A stretch of 64,000 bases of DNA from positions 38,607-102,606 of the forward strand of contig JAFXEX010000023.1 of NCBI GenBank assembly GCA_017520825.1, written 5' to 3'. The notes beneath the pieces were generated by a model that worked only from the letters and a program-made list of their open reading frames with translations, was not told where the DNA came from and made no database searches. The stretch comes from Clostridia bacterium. GTDB lineage: Bacteria; Bacillota; Clostridia; Oscillospirales; SIG627. A program made the translations under genes and the position numbers. This document shows positions 34,253 through 43,876 of this stretch, one piece after another. Every line of letters begins with the position of its first letter. Within the stretch, counting starts at the first letter, position 1.

Positions 34253-34894
34253 TTGAGAGCAAGAAAAAGAAAAAACACGCCCGAAAGAATCCAGGCGTGC
34301 TCAGATTATTTTATAGAAGAGCCTAATTTATTTAAAGACAAATGGTCCGAGGTTTTCGGAAACTCAAATCCCATACGCCTTGAAATCGGCTGTGGTAAAG
34401 GAGATTTTGTGCGTGGAATGGCAGAAAAATATCCTGACATAAATTTCATTGCAGTGGAAAAAGCAACCGATATAATCGTTTTGGCTCTTGAAAAGGTTAA
34501 GGAGGCAGGGCTTAGCAACGTTAGATTTATTAACTGTGATGCCGAGCTTCTGTCGGAGATTTTCCCCGATGGGTCCTTTGACACAATATACATAAACTTC
34601 TGTGACCCCTGGCCAAAGAAGAGACATGCAAAAAGAAGGCTGACAAGTCCGTTGTTTCTCGAGCTGTTCAAAAAGCTTTTATCCAAAAACGGCTCTATAC
34701 ATTTCAAGACTGATAACAGACCTCTTTTCGATTATTCCCTTGAAACCTTTGCAGAATGTAATTATCGCCTTGAAAGCGTAACCTTTGATTTACATACCGA
34801 GGAGCTTGAAAACGATAACGTAAAGACGGAATATGAAAGAAACTTTATTGCCAAGGGATTCAAGATTAACAGACTTGAAGCCTACGTAAATTAA
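34253..34894 (+). CDS. trmB: tRNA (guanine-N7)-methyltransferase
   Basis: I start at TTG 34253, eight bases after GGAG, giving a protein that begins MRARKRKNTPER, the usual TrmB start; a GTG nine bases earlier lies inside the ribosome site. The 213-residue enzyme has the SAM-binding motif EIGCGKGDF and the catalytic NFCDPWPKKRH. It methylates G46 of tRNA. A GGAGG site follows its stop and leads into the RluA-family gene 12 bases away. Confidence 0.95.
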   Translation: MRARKRKNTPERIQACSDYFIEEPNLFKDKWSEVFGNSNPIRLEIGCGKGDFVRGMAEKYPDINFIAVEKATDIIVLALEKVKEAGLSNVRFINCDAELLSEIFPDGSFDTIYINFCDPWPKKRHAKRRLTSPLFLELFKKLLSKNGSIHFKTDNRPLFDYSLETFAECNYRLESVTFDLHTEELENDNVKTEYERNFIAKGFKINRLEAYVN

Positions 34895-34906
34895 GGAGGT
34901 CTTTCT

Positions 34907-35860
34907 ATAAAAACCTTTATAATAACAAAAAACGATGCAGGACAACGGCTTGATAAATATATAACGAAATCTATGCCTTCCCTTCCACCTTCTTTAATGT
35001 ACAAGTACATCAGAGAAAAAAGAGTAAAGGTTAACGGCAAAAAAGCTGTGCAAAACCTACGTCTTAACGAGGGCGACGTTGTTGACTTTTATATCAGAGA
35101 TGAGTTTTTTGAAAAGGAAAGCGACACGTCATTCACAAGGCTCAATCCCAATCTCAACGTTGTTTTTGAAGATGAAAATATACTTTTGGTTGACAAGCGC
35201 CCCGGCGTTATAGTTCATTCCGACGACAAGGAGACAAACGGCACGCTTATTGATAAAATCAAGGCATATCTTTACAAAAAGGGTGAGTATAATCCCGACG
35301 AGGAAAGAAGCTTTGTTCCCTCTCTGTGTAACAGAATTGACAGAAACACGGGTGGAATTGTCATATGCGCTAAAAACGCCGAAGCCTTACGGTGCGTTAA
35401 CGATCTTATAAAAAACAATGAGGTCTCCAAAAAGTACCTTGCTCTTGTACACGGCACCTTTAACAACAAAGAGGGACACATAAAGAACTTTCTTTTAAAG
35501 GACAGTAATACAAACACCGTAAAGGTATATGAAAAGCCTACCCCCAACGCATTGACTGCCGAATCATACTATACAGTTTTAAAAACAGACGTAAGCAGAA
35601 ACCTGTCACTTGTAGAGGTACGGCTTGTAACGGGACGCACGCATCAAATCCGTGCACAGTTTTCTCATATGGGTCACCCTCTTGTAGGTGACGGAAAATA
35701 TGGAATAAACAAGAATGACAAAAAAATGGGATACAAATTTCAGGCTCTCTATTCCTATAAGCTCGTTTTCTTACCGAAAGAAAAAGACAATTTACTGTAC
35801 TATCTTAAAGGACGTGAATTCAAGGTTAACGAAGTCTTTTTTGAAGATGAAATACACTAA
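34907..35860 (+). CDS. RluA-family pseudouridine synthase with apparent ATA start codon
   Basis: Homology runs in frame upstream of the first ATG (34973): the 22 extra codons encode the start of the S4 domain (TKNDAGQRLDKYITKS), and the first of them, ATA at 34907, sits seven bases after AAGGAGG, exactly where ATG is expected (xKTFIITKND). The resulting 317-residue protein has an S4 RNA-binding domain (about 10-65) and a catalytic domain with the RIDRNTGG motif (Asp145). It isomerises uridine in rRNA or tRNA. Either a genuine AUA start or a base-call error explains this; starting at 34973 would delete part of the S4 domain. Confidence 0.88.
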   Translation: MKTFIITKNDAGQRLDKYITKSMPSLPPSLMYKYIREKRVKVNGKKAVQNLRLNEGDVVDFYIRDEFFEKESDTSFTRLNPNLNVVFEDENILLVDKRPGVIVHSDDKETNGTLIDKIKAYLYKKGEYNPDEERSFVPSLCNRIDRNTGGIVICAKNAEALRCVNDLIKNNEVSKKYLALVHGTFNNKEGHIKNFLLKDSNTNTVKVYEKPTPNALTAESYYTVLKTDVSRNLSLVEVRLVTGRTHQIRAQFSHMGHPLVGDGKYGINKNDKKMGYKFQALYSYKLVFLPKEKDNLLYYLKGREFKVNEVFFEDEIH

Positions 35861-35863
35861 GCG

Positions 35864-35895
35864 AAAGCTCCACCCGATATTTCGGGTGGAGCTTT
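35864..35895. terminator. Bidirectional terminator between the RluA gene and ftsH
   Basis: Perfect 14-bp stem (35864-35877 with 35882-35895, core GCTCCACCCGA) with loop TATT and flanking A and T runs. Confidence 0.92.
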
Positions 35896-35898
35896 TTG

Positions 35899-37875
35899 TT
35901 ATTTATCTTCTGTGTCGTTTTCCTGGGTTGAATCAGTTTCTGAATGAGCTTCCTCGGCAGTCTTTTCGGCGTTTATATTTTCGTCGTTACTGCGCTGGTG
36001 CTTTTCATCGCGAAGCTGCTCAAGAGCTTCAATAGTTGCCTCTGTTTCCATCGCCAATTTGAATTGCTCTGCATCCATTATTTCGTTCTTGATGAGGTAT
36101 TCTGCGATAAGGTGAAGCTTATCCATATATTTATTGATAATCTCTGTGCATTGAGCGTAAGAGGAATCAACGATGCTTCTGATTTCATCGTCAATCTCTG
36201 CAGCAATCTTTTCCGAGAAGTTTCTTGAATTAGAAAAATCTCTGCCGAGGAAGACCTCGTCGTTGCTGTGCTCAGAGCCATAAACGATAGAGCCGAGCTT
36301 TTCACTCATACCGTAGCGTGTAACCATATTTCTCGCAAGCTGAGTAGCTCTTTGTATATCGTTAGACGCACCCGTAGTAAAGTCTTCGAAAATAATATAT
36401 TCTGCAACACGTCCACCAAGGAGTGAAACGATTTCCTCCTGCATATGACGGCGTGAAGTAAAATAATGGTCCTCCTGGGGAACAGAAAGAGTATATCCAC
36501 CCGTTCTTGCAGTAGGAATTATTGAAATCTGCTGAACGGGGTCAAGGGTAGGAAGTGCAAAGTGAGCTATTGCGTGACCTGCTTCGTGATATGCAGTCAT
36601 TTTTGTTTCAAGTTCGTTGCGCTTTAAGGATTTCTTTGAAGTGCCTACAATAATTTTGATAGAGGCTTCTTCAATTTCCTTCATACCTATAAGGCGCTTA
36701 CCCTTACGTGCTGAAAGAAGAGCAGCCTCGTTAAGAAGGTTTGCCAAATCGGCACCCGTGAAGCCTACCGTAGTTTTTGCGATTGTGAGCATATCAACGG
36801 TTTTCTCAAAGGGCTTATTCTTAGCGTGTACCTTAAGAATTGCTTCACGTCCGTTAATATCGGGATAATTAACCGTAACCTGACGGTCAAATCTTCCGGG
36901 ACGAAGCAATGCAGGGTCAAGAATGTCAGGTCGGTTTGTAGCTGCTATAACGATTACTCCGTCGTTTGCGCCAAAGCCGTCCATTTCAACAAGAAGCTGG
37001 TTAAGAGTCTGTTCTCTCTCGTCGTGTCCACCACCAAGGCCTGCGCCTCTGTGACGTCCTACGGCGTCTATTTCATCAATAAACACAATGCTGGGAGAGG
37101 TTTTTCTTGCAGTTTCAAAAAGGTCTCTGACACGGGATGCACCTACACCAACGTACATTTCAACAAAATCCGAGCCTGAAATCGAGTAGAAAGGAACACC
37201 TGCCTCGCCTGCAACGGCTTTTGCGAGAAGAGTTTTACCCGTACCGGGAGGGCCTACGAGAAGAACGCCCTTGGGAATTCTTGCGCCAAGCTCGGTGAAT
37301 TTTTGAGGATTCTTAAGAAACTCAACGATTTCGCTAAGCTCTTCCTTTTCCTCGTCTGCACCTGCAACGTCGGTGAACAATACTTTATTTTTCTCGTCTG
37401 AGCCTAATTTCGTCTTTGCTCTGCCGAAGGAATTTATCTTACCTCCCTTGCCACCCGTCTGGTTCATAAAGGACACCCAGAGGACTATGAAAATAACAAT
37501 CATAATGATATAAGGCAGGAAGGATACCCAGAATGGAATAGTAGCAGGAGCAACGTAATCGTAATCAGTGATTATTCCGTCGGCATACTGCTGACGAACT
37601 GTATCACCGAGATATGCCTCAAAAAGCTCTACGCTTCTGAGGTCGTACTTAACCGACTTATCGGCTTCTCCTTCTGACGCCTTCAGCGTGAGATACAACG
37701 TATTATCGTCATCAATGTAAAAGGTTTCAACCTGTTGATCGTTGAAATATTTTACAATGGTGCTGAAATTCACCTTATCGCTTTGGGAATTCAAAAGAGC
37801 AGTTGTTGCCCAAAGGATAAGAAAAATTAAAACAATATAAAATATTATAACCTTAAAGCTGTTTTTCATTTTCAT
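35899..37875 (-). CDS. ftsH: ATP-dependent zinc metalloprotease FtsH
   Basis: A 658-residue membrane AAA+ protease: two membrane spans (about 9-28 and 112-134) bracketing a short extracytoplasmic domain, Walker A GPPGTGKT (208-215), Walker B FIDEID, the second region of homology (NRPD to RPGRFDR), and the zinc-protease motif HEAGH (430-434). The C-terminus is a charged Glu/Asp/Asn tail. It degrades membrane and regulatory proteins. It is the last gene of the run gdpP-rplI-dnaB-tilS-hpt-ftsH and follows hpt by 28 bases, as in many Firmicutes. Confidence 0.97.
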   Translation of the reverse strand: MKMKNSFKVIIFYIVLIFLILWATTALLNSQSDKVNFSTIVKYFNDQQVETFYIDDDNTLYLTLKASEGEADKSVKYDLRSVELFEAYLGDTVRQQYADGIITDYDYVAPATIPFWVSFLPYIIMIVIFIVLWVSFMNQTGGKGGKINSFGRAKTKLGSDEKNKVLFTDVAGADEEKEELSEIVEFLKNPQKFTELGARIPKGVLLVGPPGTGKTLLAKAVAGEAGVPFYSISGSDFVEMYVGVGASRVRDLFETARKTSPSIVFIDEIDAVGRHRGAGLGGGHDEREQTLNQLLVEMDGFGANDGVIVIAATNRPDILDPALLRPGRFDRQVTVNYPDINGREAILKVHAKNKPFEKTVDMLTIAKTTVGFTGADLANLLNEAALLSARKGKRLIGMKEIEEASIKIIVGTSKKSLKRNELETKMTAYHEAGHAIAHFALPTLDPVQQISIIPTARTGGYTLSVPQEDHYFTSRRHMQEEIVSLLGGRVAEYIIFEDFTTGASNDIQRATQLARNMVTRYGMSEKLGSIVYGSEHSNDEVFLGRDFSNSRNFSEKIAAEIDDEIRSIVDSSYAQCTEIINKYMDKLHLIAEYLIKNEIMDAEQFKLAMETEATIEALEQLRDEKHQRSNDENINAEKTAEEAHSETDSTQENDTEDK

Positions 37876-37903
37876 TAGTTAGCATCGCTCCTATCAAAAC
37901 ATG

Positions 37904-38503
37904 TTAATTCTCGTATATTTCCCTCTTCAGAACGCCTACGAATGGCATGTTTCTGTACTTTTCATCATAGTCAAGTCCGTAGCCTACAATAAATTCGTCG
38001 GGAACCTTTGCGCCGAGGAAGTCTACGTCGATTTCCACTGTGCGTCTTTCGGGCTTATCAAAAAGTGAGCAGAGAGCTACCGATTTGTTGCCCTTATCTC
38101 TCATCACAGACATAAGCTTGGACAGAGTATTGCCCGAATCAACGATATCCTCAACGATAATTATATTAGCGTTGGGGTCATCAAGAACCTCGGGATTTTT
38201 ACCCACCTGAATATTAACCTCACCCGTTGATTTTGTTTTTTTACCGTAAGAGGAGGCAAACATAAACTCAATTTCAAGGGGTAAGTCAATCTTTTTCACC
38301 AAATCGGAAACAAATTGGAAGGATCCGTTAAGAACGCCCAATATTACAAGCTTCTCCTTATTAACGAGAACCTTTTCGTAATAATGCTCCGTTATCTCCT
38401 TGGCAACCTTGGATACTATCCCGTCAAGGTCCTGCTCGGTGAACAAAACACTTTCAATGTCATCTGCTAAGCTGTTAGTCTTTTTTGCGTTATCACTTAT
38501 CAT
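37904..38503 (-). CDS. hpt: Hypoxanthine phosphoribosyltransferase
   Basis: A 199-residue type I phosphoribosyltransferase with the PRPP-binding motif VEDIVDSGNTL and the Ser-Tyr-Gly substrate loop (SSYGKKTKSTGEV). It salvages hypoxanthine and guanine using PRPP. There is a short N-terminal extension of about 20 residues compared with the commonest forms. It lies between tilS and ftsH; in several Firmicutes Hpt and TilS together regulate ftsH, so the conserved order may matter. Confidence 0.95.
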   Translation of the reverse strand: MISDNAKKTNSLADDIESVLFTEQDLDGIVSKVAKEITEHYYEKVLVNKEKLVILGVLNGSFQFVSDLVKKIDLPLEIEFMFASSYGKKTKSTGEVNIQVGKNPEVLDDPNANIIIVEDIVDSGNTLSKLMSVMRDKGNKSVALCSLFDKPERRTVEIDVDFLGAKVPDEFIVGYGLDYDEKYRNMPFVGVLKREIYEN

Positions 38504-38515
38504 TTTTAATACCTT

Positions 38516-39910
38516 TCAACAGTCTGTTTTTTCAAAGTCCACCGACAAGGAATAAGCCTCTTTATCCCCGTCGGCATTTTTTATACGGTCGGCAGTTCCA
38601 AGTCCTGCTACCCACACTATTCCTTCGGAATCGCAAACAACGGGAATGCGAGACCTTAAATGCGCCGGTATTTTTTCGTCTATCATAAATTTTTTTACAC
38701 TTCTCGTAATGCCTCGGCAAAGGTATGAATCTCCGGACCTGCGAGACCGTGCAATAAGCGACGGATTAATTATATTATATTTTATTAAAATGTTCTTTGT
38801 TAATTTGTTAACTTTTAAACTTTTTAATTCATTTTCTTTTTTTCTTTGAATATATTCCGTTGGAGTTTCAAGCCACAAGACTAAATCACTGTCGGGAATA
38901 GGATTTCTTCCAAGCTTTATTGGGAATTCATAGTCCAAAGGCTCTTCCTTCGGATATGAAAATTCAAGCTCGTTATATCCTCTTGTTATAAAGCTTCCGT
39001 TGGAGAGCTTTATTTTCTGACCAGTTCTGCCGTTGGTAAGCATTGAAATTATGCCGTCAAACTGTGAATACGAAATCGCTGTACCCGTTTCCTTGTTGAG
39101 AACGTAATATAGCACGTTGTAAAAAGCTATATCAGAGGCGAGTGGTATCAGAGAATCCAAGGACATAGGTTTTTCGTTATGCTCGTAATAACGTTTCGCT
39201 TCAAGCTCAATCAAGGCTGAATTTGACCTTTGTATATTTGCAAAATTATGCGTTGCAACGTCAAAGGAGGGCGAAAGCTCATAAAGCCTTGGCAAAATAT
39301 TGTGCCTTACAAAATTACGCGTATAGCTATCATCCGAATTTGTAACGTCTGTTACGAATGAAAGCTCTTGCCGAGCGCAATAGTCAAGCACCTCATCCGT
39401 ACTATGGCAAATAAGAGGACGGATAATATTATCACGAACGGGTGGTATACCCTTTGCGTTGGAATTCCTTGCTATTGTCATAAGAACGGTTTCGCTATTG
39501 TCGCTTGCCGTATGAGCCGTTGCTATTTTATGGCATTTTAACTGATTTGCAATTCTTTCAAGCTCTTTGTACCTTATATCACGGGCAAGAGCCTCGATGC
39601 CTGCATCGGTATCTGTGAGGCGAGCCGGAACGTCAACGTAGCTTGAGAGAAACTCTATACCGAGCTTGGTGGCAAAGTCTCTTGAAAAAGCCTCGTCTGC
39701 ATTTGCCTCTTCCCCTCTTATTCCGTGGTTCAGATGAAAAGCAAAAAGCTCTATCCTCAGATGTGAAGAAAGTCTGTGAAGAGAATGGAGCAAAGCGACA
39801 GAGTCCTTACCACCCGAAAGGGCGACAAGAACTCTTTCTCCGCCTGAAAGCATTTTATACTTCTTTATTGTAGTGATAAGCTTGGTTTCAAATTTGTCAA
39901 TTTTCGTCAT
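38516..39910 (-). CDS. tilS: tRNA(Ile)-lysidine synthetase
   Basis: Start at ATG 39908-39910, inside the end of dnaB (14-base overlap, different frame); no better site exists. The 464-residue protein has the PP-loop ATPase motif SGGKDS (32-37), a middle TilS domain and the C-terminal domain (RRSGDSYLCRG, RSRIPVVCD). It converts C34 of tRNA-Ile to lysidine, allowing AUA reading. The overlap implies translational coupling to dnaB. The ATA-start gene at 34907 makes decoding of AUA in this organism of side interest. Confidence 0.95.
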   Translation of the reverse strand: MTKIDKFETKLITTIKKYKMLSGGERVLVALSGGKDSVALLHSLHRLSSHLRIELFAFHLNHGIRGEEANADEAFSRDFATKLGIEFLSSYVDVPARLTDTDAGIEALARDIRYKELERIANQLKCHKIATAHTASDNSETVLMTIARNSNAKGIPPVRDNIIRPLICHSTDEVLDYCARQELSFVTDVTNSDDSYTRNFVRHNILPRLYELSPSFDVATHNFANIQRSNSALIELEAKRYYEHNEKPMSLDSLIPLASDIAFYNVLYYVLNKETGTAISYSQFDGIISMLTNGRTGQKIKLSNGSFITRGYNELEFSYPKEEPLDYEFPIKLGRNPIPDSDLVLWLETPTEYIQRKKENELKSLKVNKLTKNILIKYNIINPSLIARSRRSGDSYLCRGITRSVKKFMIDEKIPAHLRSRIPVVCDSEGIVWVAGLGTADRIKNADGDKEAYSLSVDFEKTDC

Positions 39911-41282
39911 AAGAGCTATCCAAGGTGGTAAAACGGGTGTACTGTCCTTCCCAACCCATCTTAACGACACCTGTTGAGCCGTGTCTGTTTTTAGCAACAA
40001 TTATTTCTGCGATATTGTCAGACTGAGCCTCAGATTTATTTTCGTCTCCTGAATCTTTATAATACTCATTTCTGTAAAGGAATATAACTACGTCAGCGTC
40101 CTGCTCGATTGCACCCGAGTCACGAAGGTCGGAAAGCATGGGCTTTTTACTTGTTCTTGATTCGGGACCTCTGGAAAGCTGGGCACAGGTTATAACGGGT
40201 ACTCCGAATTCCTTAGCCATAATCTTAAGATTTCTCGAAATATCACCAACCTCAACAACTCTGTTATCGGTGTGCTTATCCGATTGCATAAGCTGAAGGT
40301 AGTCTATAACGATCAAGCCAAGGTTCTTAAGTCTGCGAAGCTTAGCCTTCATTCTGGTAACGGTTATATCGCTTGTATCATCAATATATATCTGCGTTTT
40401 CGAAAGGGCCGTTGCAGCCTTTGCAAGAGCCTGAAATTCCTCGGGAGAAATGTCACCCTTTCTAAGCTTGTAGCTATCTATTCGCGCTTCACTTGAAAGC
40501 ATACGTGAGACAAGCTGGGTGTTTGACATTTCAAGTGAAAAAATTGCAACGCTTTTGTTCTGATGCATTGCCACCTGAGAGGCAATATTCAATGCAAAGC
40601 TGGTTTTTCCCATACCGGGACGGGCACCTATAAGAATAAGATCTCCCTTTCCCATACCTACAAGGACCTTATCAAGTCCGGAGTAGTAGGTGGGCGTACC
40701 GTTTGCTCCTTCTGGGTCGTGCATAATAGTATCAAGCTCTTTATAATACTCAAGAATAACGTCGTGTACCGAAACGAAGTCACTTGTTATCATCCCCTGA
40801 GTTAAGGCAAAGACCTTTGACTCGGCAGAATCGACTATATTGGTAACGTCCTCAGTATCCTGATAGGCAGACTCCGTTATTTCCTCTGAAACCGAAATCA
40901 GCTTTCTCAAAAGGGATTTATCCCTTACTATTTTTGCATAATCCTCAATATTGGAAACGGCAGGAACCATTTCGCAAAGCTGTTTAACGTAGGTTTTTGC
41001 ATTATCTTCGTCATATGAGCCTGTAGAAACAAGATTATTAAGCAGAGTTATGAGGTCAATACTGCGATTTTCAAGATACATACTTTGAAGGATGGCATAA
41101 ATCTCCTTATGCTTTTCAACGTAAAAATCATCTGCTTTAATTATTTCGGTTACCTGAGCGAGACGTTCGCCGTCAAGAATAATCGCTCCAATAACTGCCT
41201 GCTCTGCTTCAAGAGAGTACGGAACCTGTCTCATAAACGGAGACTGTGGAGTGTTCTGGCCTCTGTTATCAGTATTACTCAT
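39897..41282 (-). CDS. dnaB: Replicative DNA helicase DnaB
   Basis: A 461-residue hexameric helicase (called DnaC in Bacillus) with an N-terminal DnaB domain (about 20-120) and RecA-like motor: Walker A GARPGMGKT (219-227), VIDYLQLM as motif H2, and DLRDSGAIEQDADV. No intein is present. It follows rplI by 30 bases, the conserved gdpP-rplI-dnaB order of Firmicutes, and overlaps tilS by 14 bases. Confidence 0.97.
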   Translation of the reverse strand: MSNTDNRGQNTPQSPFMRQVPYSLEAEQAVIGAIILDGERLAQVTEIIKADDFYVEKHKEIYAILQSMYLENRSIDLITLLNNLVSTGSYDEDNAKTYVKQLCEMVPAVSNIEDYAKIVRDKSLLRKLISVSEEITESAYQDTEDVTNIVDSAESKVFALTQGMITSDFVSVHDVILEYYKELDTIMHDPEGANGTPTYYSGLDKVLVGMGKGDLILIGARPGMGKTSFALNIASQVAMHQNKSVAIFSLEMSNTQLVSRMLSSEARIDSYKLRKGDISPEEFQALAKAATALSKTQIYIDDTSDITVTRMKAKLRRLKNLGLIVIDYLQLMQSDKHTDNRVVEVGDISRNLKIMAKEFGVPVITCAQLSRGPESRTSKKPMLSDLRDSGAIEQDADVVIFLYRNEYYKDSGDENKSEAQSDNIAEIIVAKNRHGSTGVVKMGWEGQYTRFTTLDSSYDEN

Positions 41283-41312
41283 AAAATTTACTTCCTGAAT
41301 TTTTCTTAAAAA

Positions 41313-41762
41313 TTATTTCTTTTCGGTTACGATAACGTTCAGCTTACCCGTTACCTCCGAATAAAGCTTTACGTCGAAGGTATAGCTTCCAAACGCTTTG
41401 ATGGGGTCACCCATAACTATCTTTCTCTTGTCAATAACGATACCGTGCTCAGACGCAAGGTTATCGGCAATTTCCATTGAGGTTACCGAGCCGTAAAGCT
41501 TTCCTTCTGCACCTGCAGTTGCAGTAAGCTTTACAACGACAGCGTTAAGCTTTTCTGCCAGTGCCTTTGCTTCTTTTCTTTCAGTTTCTATCTTGAAACG
41601 TTCTGCGCTTTCACGGTTCTTAAGCTCGTTCATTTCTTTTGCACCGGCTATTATAGCAAGTCCCTTGGGAAGAAGAAAGTTCTTTGCGTATCCGTCCGAT
41701 ACTTCAACAAGCTCTCCTTTTTTACCCTGGGCTTTTACGTCTTTTGTAAGTATTACTTTCAT
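41313..41762 (-). CDS. rplI: 50S ribosomal protein L9
   Basis: A 149-residue L9 with the N-terminal domain signature [20 protein letters not shown], the long connecting helix (about 40-80) and the C-terminal domain. Length and motifs are complete. It lies four bases downstream of gdpP and is presumably coupled to it. Confidence 0.97.
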   Translation of the reverse strand: MKVILTKDVKAQGKKGELVEVSDGYAKNFLLPKGLAIIAGAKEMNELKNRESAERFKIETERKEAKALAEKLNAVVVKLTATAGAEGKLYGSVTSMEIADNLASEHGIVIDKRKIVMGDPIKAFGSYTFDVKLYSEVTGKLNVIVTEKK

Positions 41763-41766
41763 AGTT

Positions 41767-43791
41767 TTATCCTCTGTCTTTCTTTTCTGTGTCTAAATAT
41801 TCGTCTATCGCCTGCTTCAGCAATTGCAGGGCATCTGCCATTGAAGCGTCGCTTACCTGAGCGCCTGCTGAATCAAAGTGTCCACCACCGTTGAGCTTTT
41901 CGAGTATAAGCTGAACGTTGACAGTTCCGATAGAGCGTGACGAAATGTGTATCATCTCACCAATATTGCAAAGAGCAAACGAAGCAAGGACTCCGTCAAT
42001 CTCCAGCAGCTTATCAGCAACTCGTGAGGCCGAAATTTTATCATCGGAGGTTCCGTCCTCTTCAAGCACTGAAATAGCAATTATATCTCGGTATATAACC
42101 ACGTTGTTGATAAATCTTGCCTCTCGTGAAAAATCCTCGAAGCTGGATTTGAACATAGCGTTTATCTCTGACGGGCTTGCACCCTCCCCTCTTAAATAGA
42201 GAGCTGCGGAGAAGGTTCTGACACCTGTATTCTTTGAGAATTGCTTGGTATCAAGCACCATTCCTGCAAAGAGTAATTCTGCTTCTTCCTTAAGCAAGGA
42301 GCCGGGAGGTGTTACCTGTTCGAGAATCTCGGATACCAGCTCGGATGCAGAAGATGCAGAGGGCTCAATGTAGGTTATACGAGGCTCAACGATGAAATCT
42401 CCCGTCTTTCTGTGGTGATCTATAACCACAACGTCCTTTACGTTCTCGTAAATGTCCCTTGATTCGAAAATTGCTGCATTGTTAACGTCGCATACAACGA
42501 GGAGCGTATCCTGTGATACGAGGTCCTGACCCTTATATGCATCAACAAATACGTTGGTGTACTTATCCATAGAAGCTATCTTGTCAGAAAGCCTTTTTAC
42601 GTTGGCATCGTCCATATTGACCACTATATTTACCTTGGGGTTATATTCAAGAGCGAGTCTTGCAATGCCCACGCAGGAGCCAATAGAATCGTGGTCGGCA
42701 AACTTATGACCCATTATGAGAACGTTAGAGCTATTGGCAATAAGTCGAATAAGATCCTGAGCAATAATTCTTGAGCGTATCTTGGTACGCTTCTGAACGG
42801 TCTTGAACCTACCACCGTAAAACTCTGAGGAGTCGTTGAATTTTATAACTGCCTGGTCTCCACCTCTCTGCATTGCAAGGTCGATTGCCTGATGGGCAAC
42901 GTCGTTCTTTTCTGCAAGAGTTGCGTCTTCAAGACAGGCAACGCCGATGGAAAGAGTTGCAAGAGTATCAGTTTCCTTTTCACAAAGCTCACGAACCTTA
43001 TCAAGTATATCAAATTTACTGTCGGTAAGCTGGGCAAGATATTCTCTGTCGAATATGGCTACGTATTTATCTCTTTCAAACTCTCTTACTATACCGTTCA
43101 GACCACCTATCCACTCGTAAAGCAGAGTAGATACCTTTGCAGTAACGGTTCGGTAGTTATTCACCATTGTGCCACCGGCATCGTAAAAGTTATCGATATA
43201 GATATACATTACCACGGGATTTCTCATATAAAGCTTTTCTTCAAGCTTCTGTACGTCGGTCATATCGTACCAGACGGTAATGTAGAAGTTGTCTCCTCCG
43301 AAAGAGCCTGCGTGTCTGTAAGAAAGAACCTTATACTTTACCCCCGACAGAGATGCGTACAATGGCTCGCTTGCAGAATTATCGCACAAGCTTTCCTTGA
43401 GATGATTAAGGTTGAATTTGGTTTCAAGCAAATCGTTGATATTGGTTCCGTAAAGAGCCTTTGACTCCTTATCGTCCATAAATTTCTGATTGTACCATAA
43501 GATTACGCCTTCGTCATCCAGAATAGCAACGGGCGAATCCAAATTCATCAGAAATTCTACTGAAACGTTATTAAGAATCTTTTCTTTCTTGCTTTTTTCT
43601 CCTGATTTTTTCTTACCTGCAAAATAAAATGCCGCAAGGAAAGAAAGGTATATCAAAAGAAAGACTATACCGATATAAAACGCGCGTACGTCTATCTTTA
43701 CTGCGCAAACAGCAAAGAACATAACCATCAGAACGATGGCTATAAGCTCGTTTCTGTAATTCTTTATTTTAGAAAACAAAGTGTTTTTCAT
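41767..43791 (-). CDS. gdpP: GdpP-like cyclic-di-AMP phosphodiesterase
   Basis: I take ATG 43789-43791 as the start; a TTG three bases earlier is equally close to AGAAGG. The 674-residue protein has two N-terminal membrane spans (about 15-58), a PAS-like domain (80-190), a degenerate GGDEF domain (195-320) and a DHH/DHHA1 phosphoesterase (DHD near 367, DHH near 459). It hydrolyses c-di-AMP to pApA, controlling potassium and wall homeostasis. First gene of the run ending in ftsH, with a consensus promoter upstream. Confidence 0.94.
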   Translation of the reverse strand: MKNTLFSKIKNYRNELIAIVLMVMFFAVCAVKIDVRAFYIGIVFLLIYLSFLAAFYFAGKKKSGEKSKKEKILNNVSVEFLMNLDSPVAILDDEGVILWYNQKFMDDKESKALYGTNINDLLETKFNLNHLKESLCDNSASEPLYASLSGVKYKVLSYRHAGSFGGDNFYITVWYDMTDVQKLEEKLYMRNPVVMYIYIDNFYDAGGTMVNNYRTVTAKVSTLLYEWIGGLNGIVREFERDKYVAIFDREYLAQLTDSKFDILDKVRELCEKETDTLATLSIGVACLEDATLAEKNDVAHQAIDLAMQRGGDQAVIKFNDSSEFYGGRFKTVQKRTKIRSRIIAQDLIRLIANSSNVLIMGHKFADHDSIGSCVGIARLALEYNPKVNIVVNMDDANVKRLSDKIASMDKYTNVFVDAYKGQDLVSQDTLLVVCDVNNAAIFESRDIYENVKDVVVIDHHRKTGDFIVEPRITYIEPSASSASELVSEILEQVTPPGSLLKEEAELLFAGMVLDTKQFSKNTGVRTFSAALYLRGEGASPSEINAMFKSSFEDFSREARFINNVVIYRDIIAISVLEEDGTSDDKISASRVADKLLEIDGVLASFALCNIGEMIHISSRSIGTVNVQLILEKLNGGGHFDSAGAQVSDASMADALQLLKQAIDEYLDTEKKDRG

Positions 43792-43844
43792 CAAATAAAT
43801 ACCTTCTTGTAATCAAATTTACATTTAGTGTTGGTCAATATAGT

Positions 43845-43873
43845 ATTATAGCACAAAAGAAGTATAAAGTAAA
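43845..43873 (-). promoter_or_regulatory. Sigma-A promoter for the gdpP-to-ftsH run
   Basis: TTTACT (43868-43873) and TATAAT (43845-43850) on the minus strand, 17-bp spacing, immediately after the upstream topoisomerase stop. Confidence 0.65.
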
Positions 43874-43876
43874 TAG

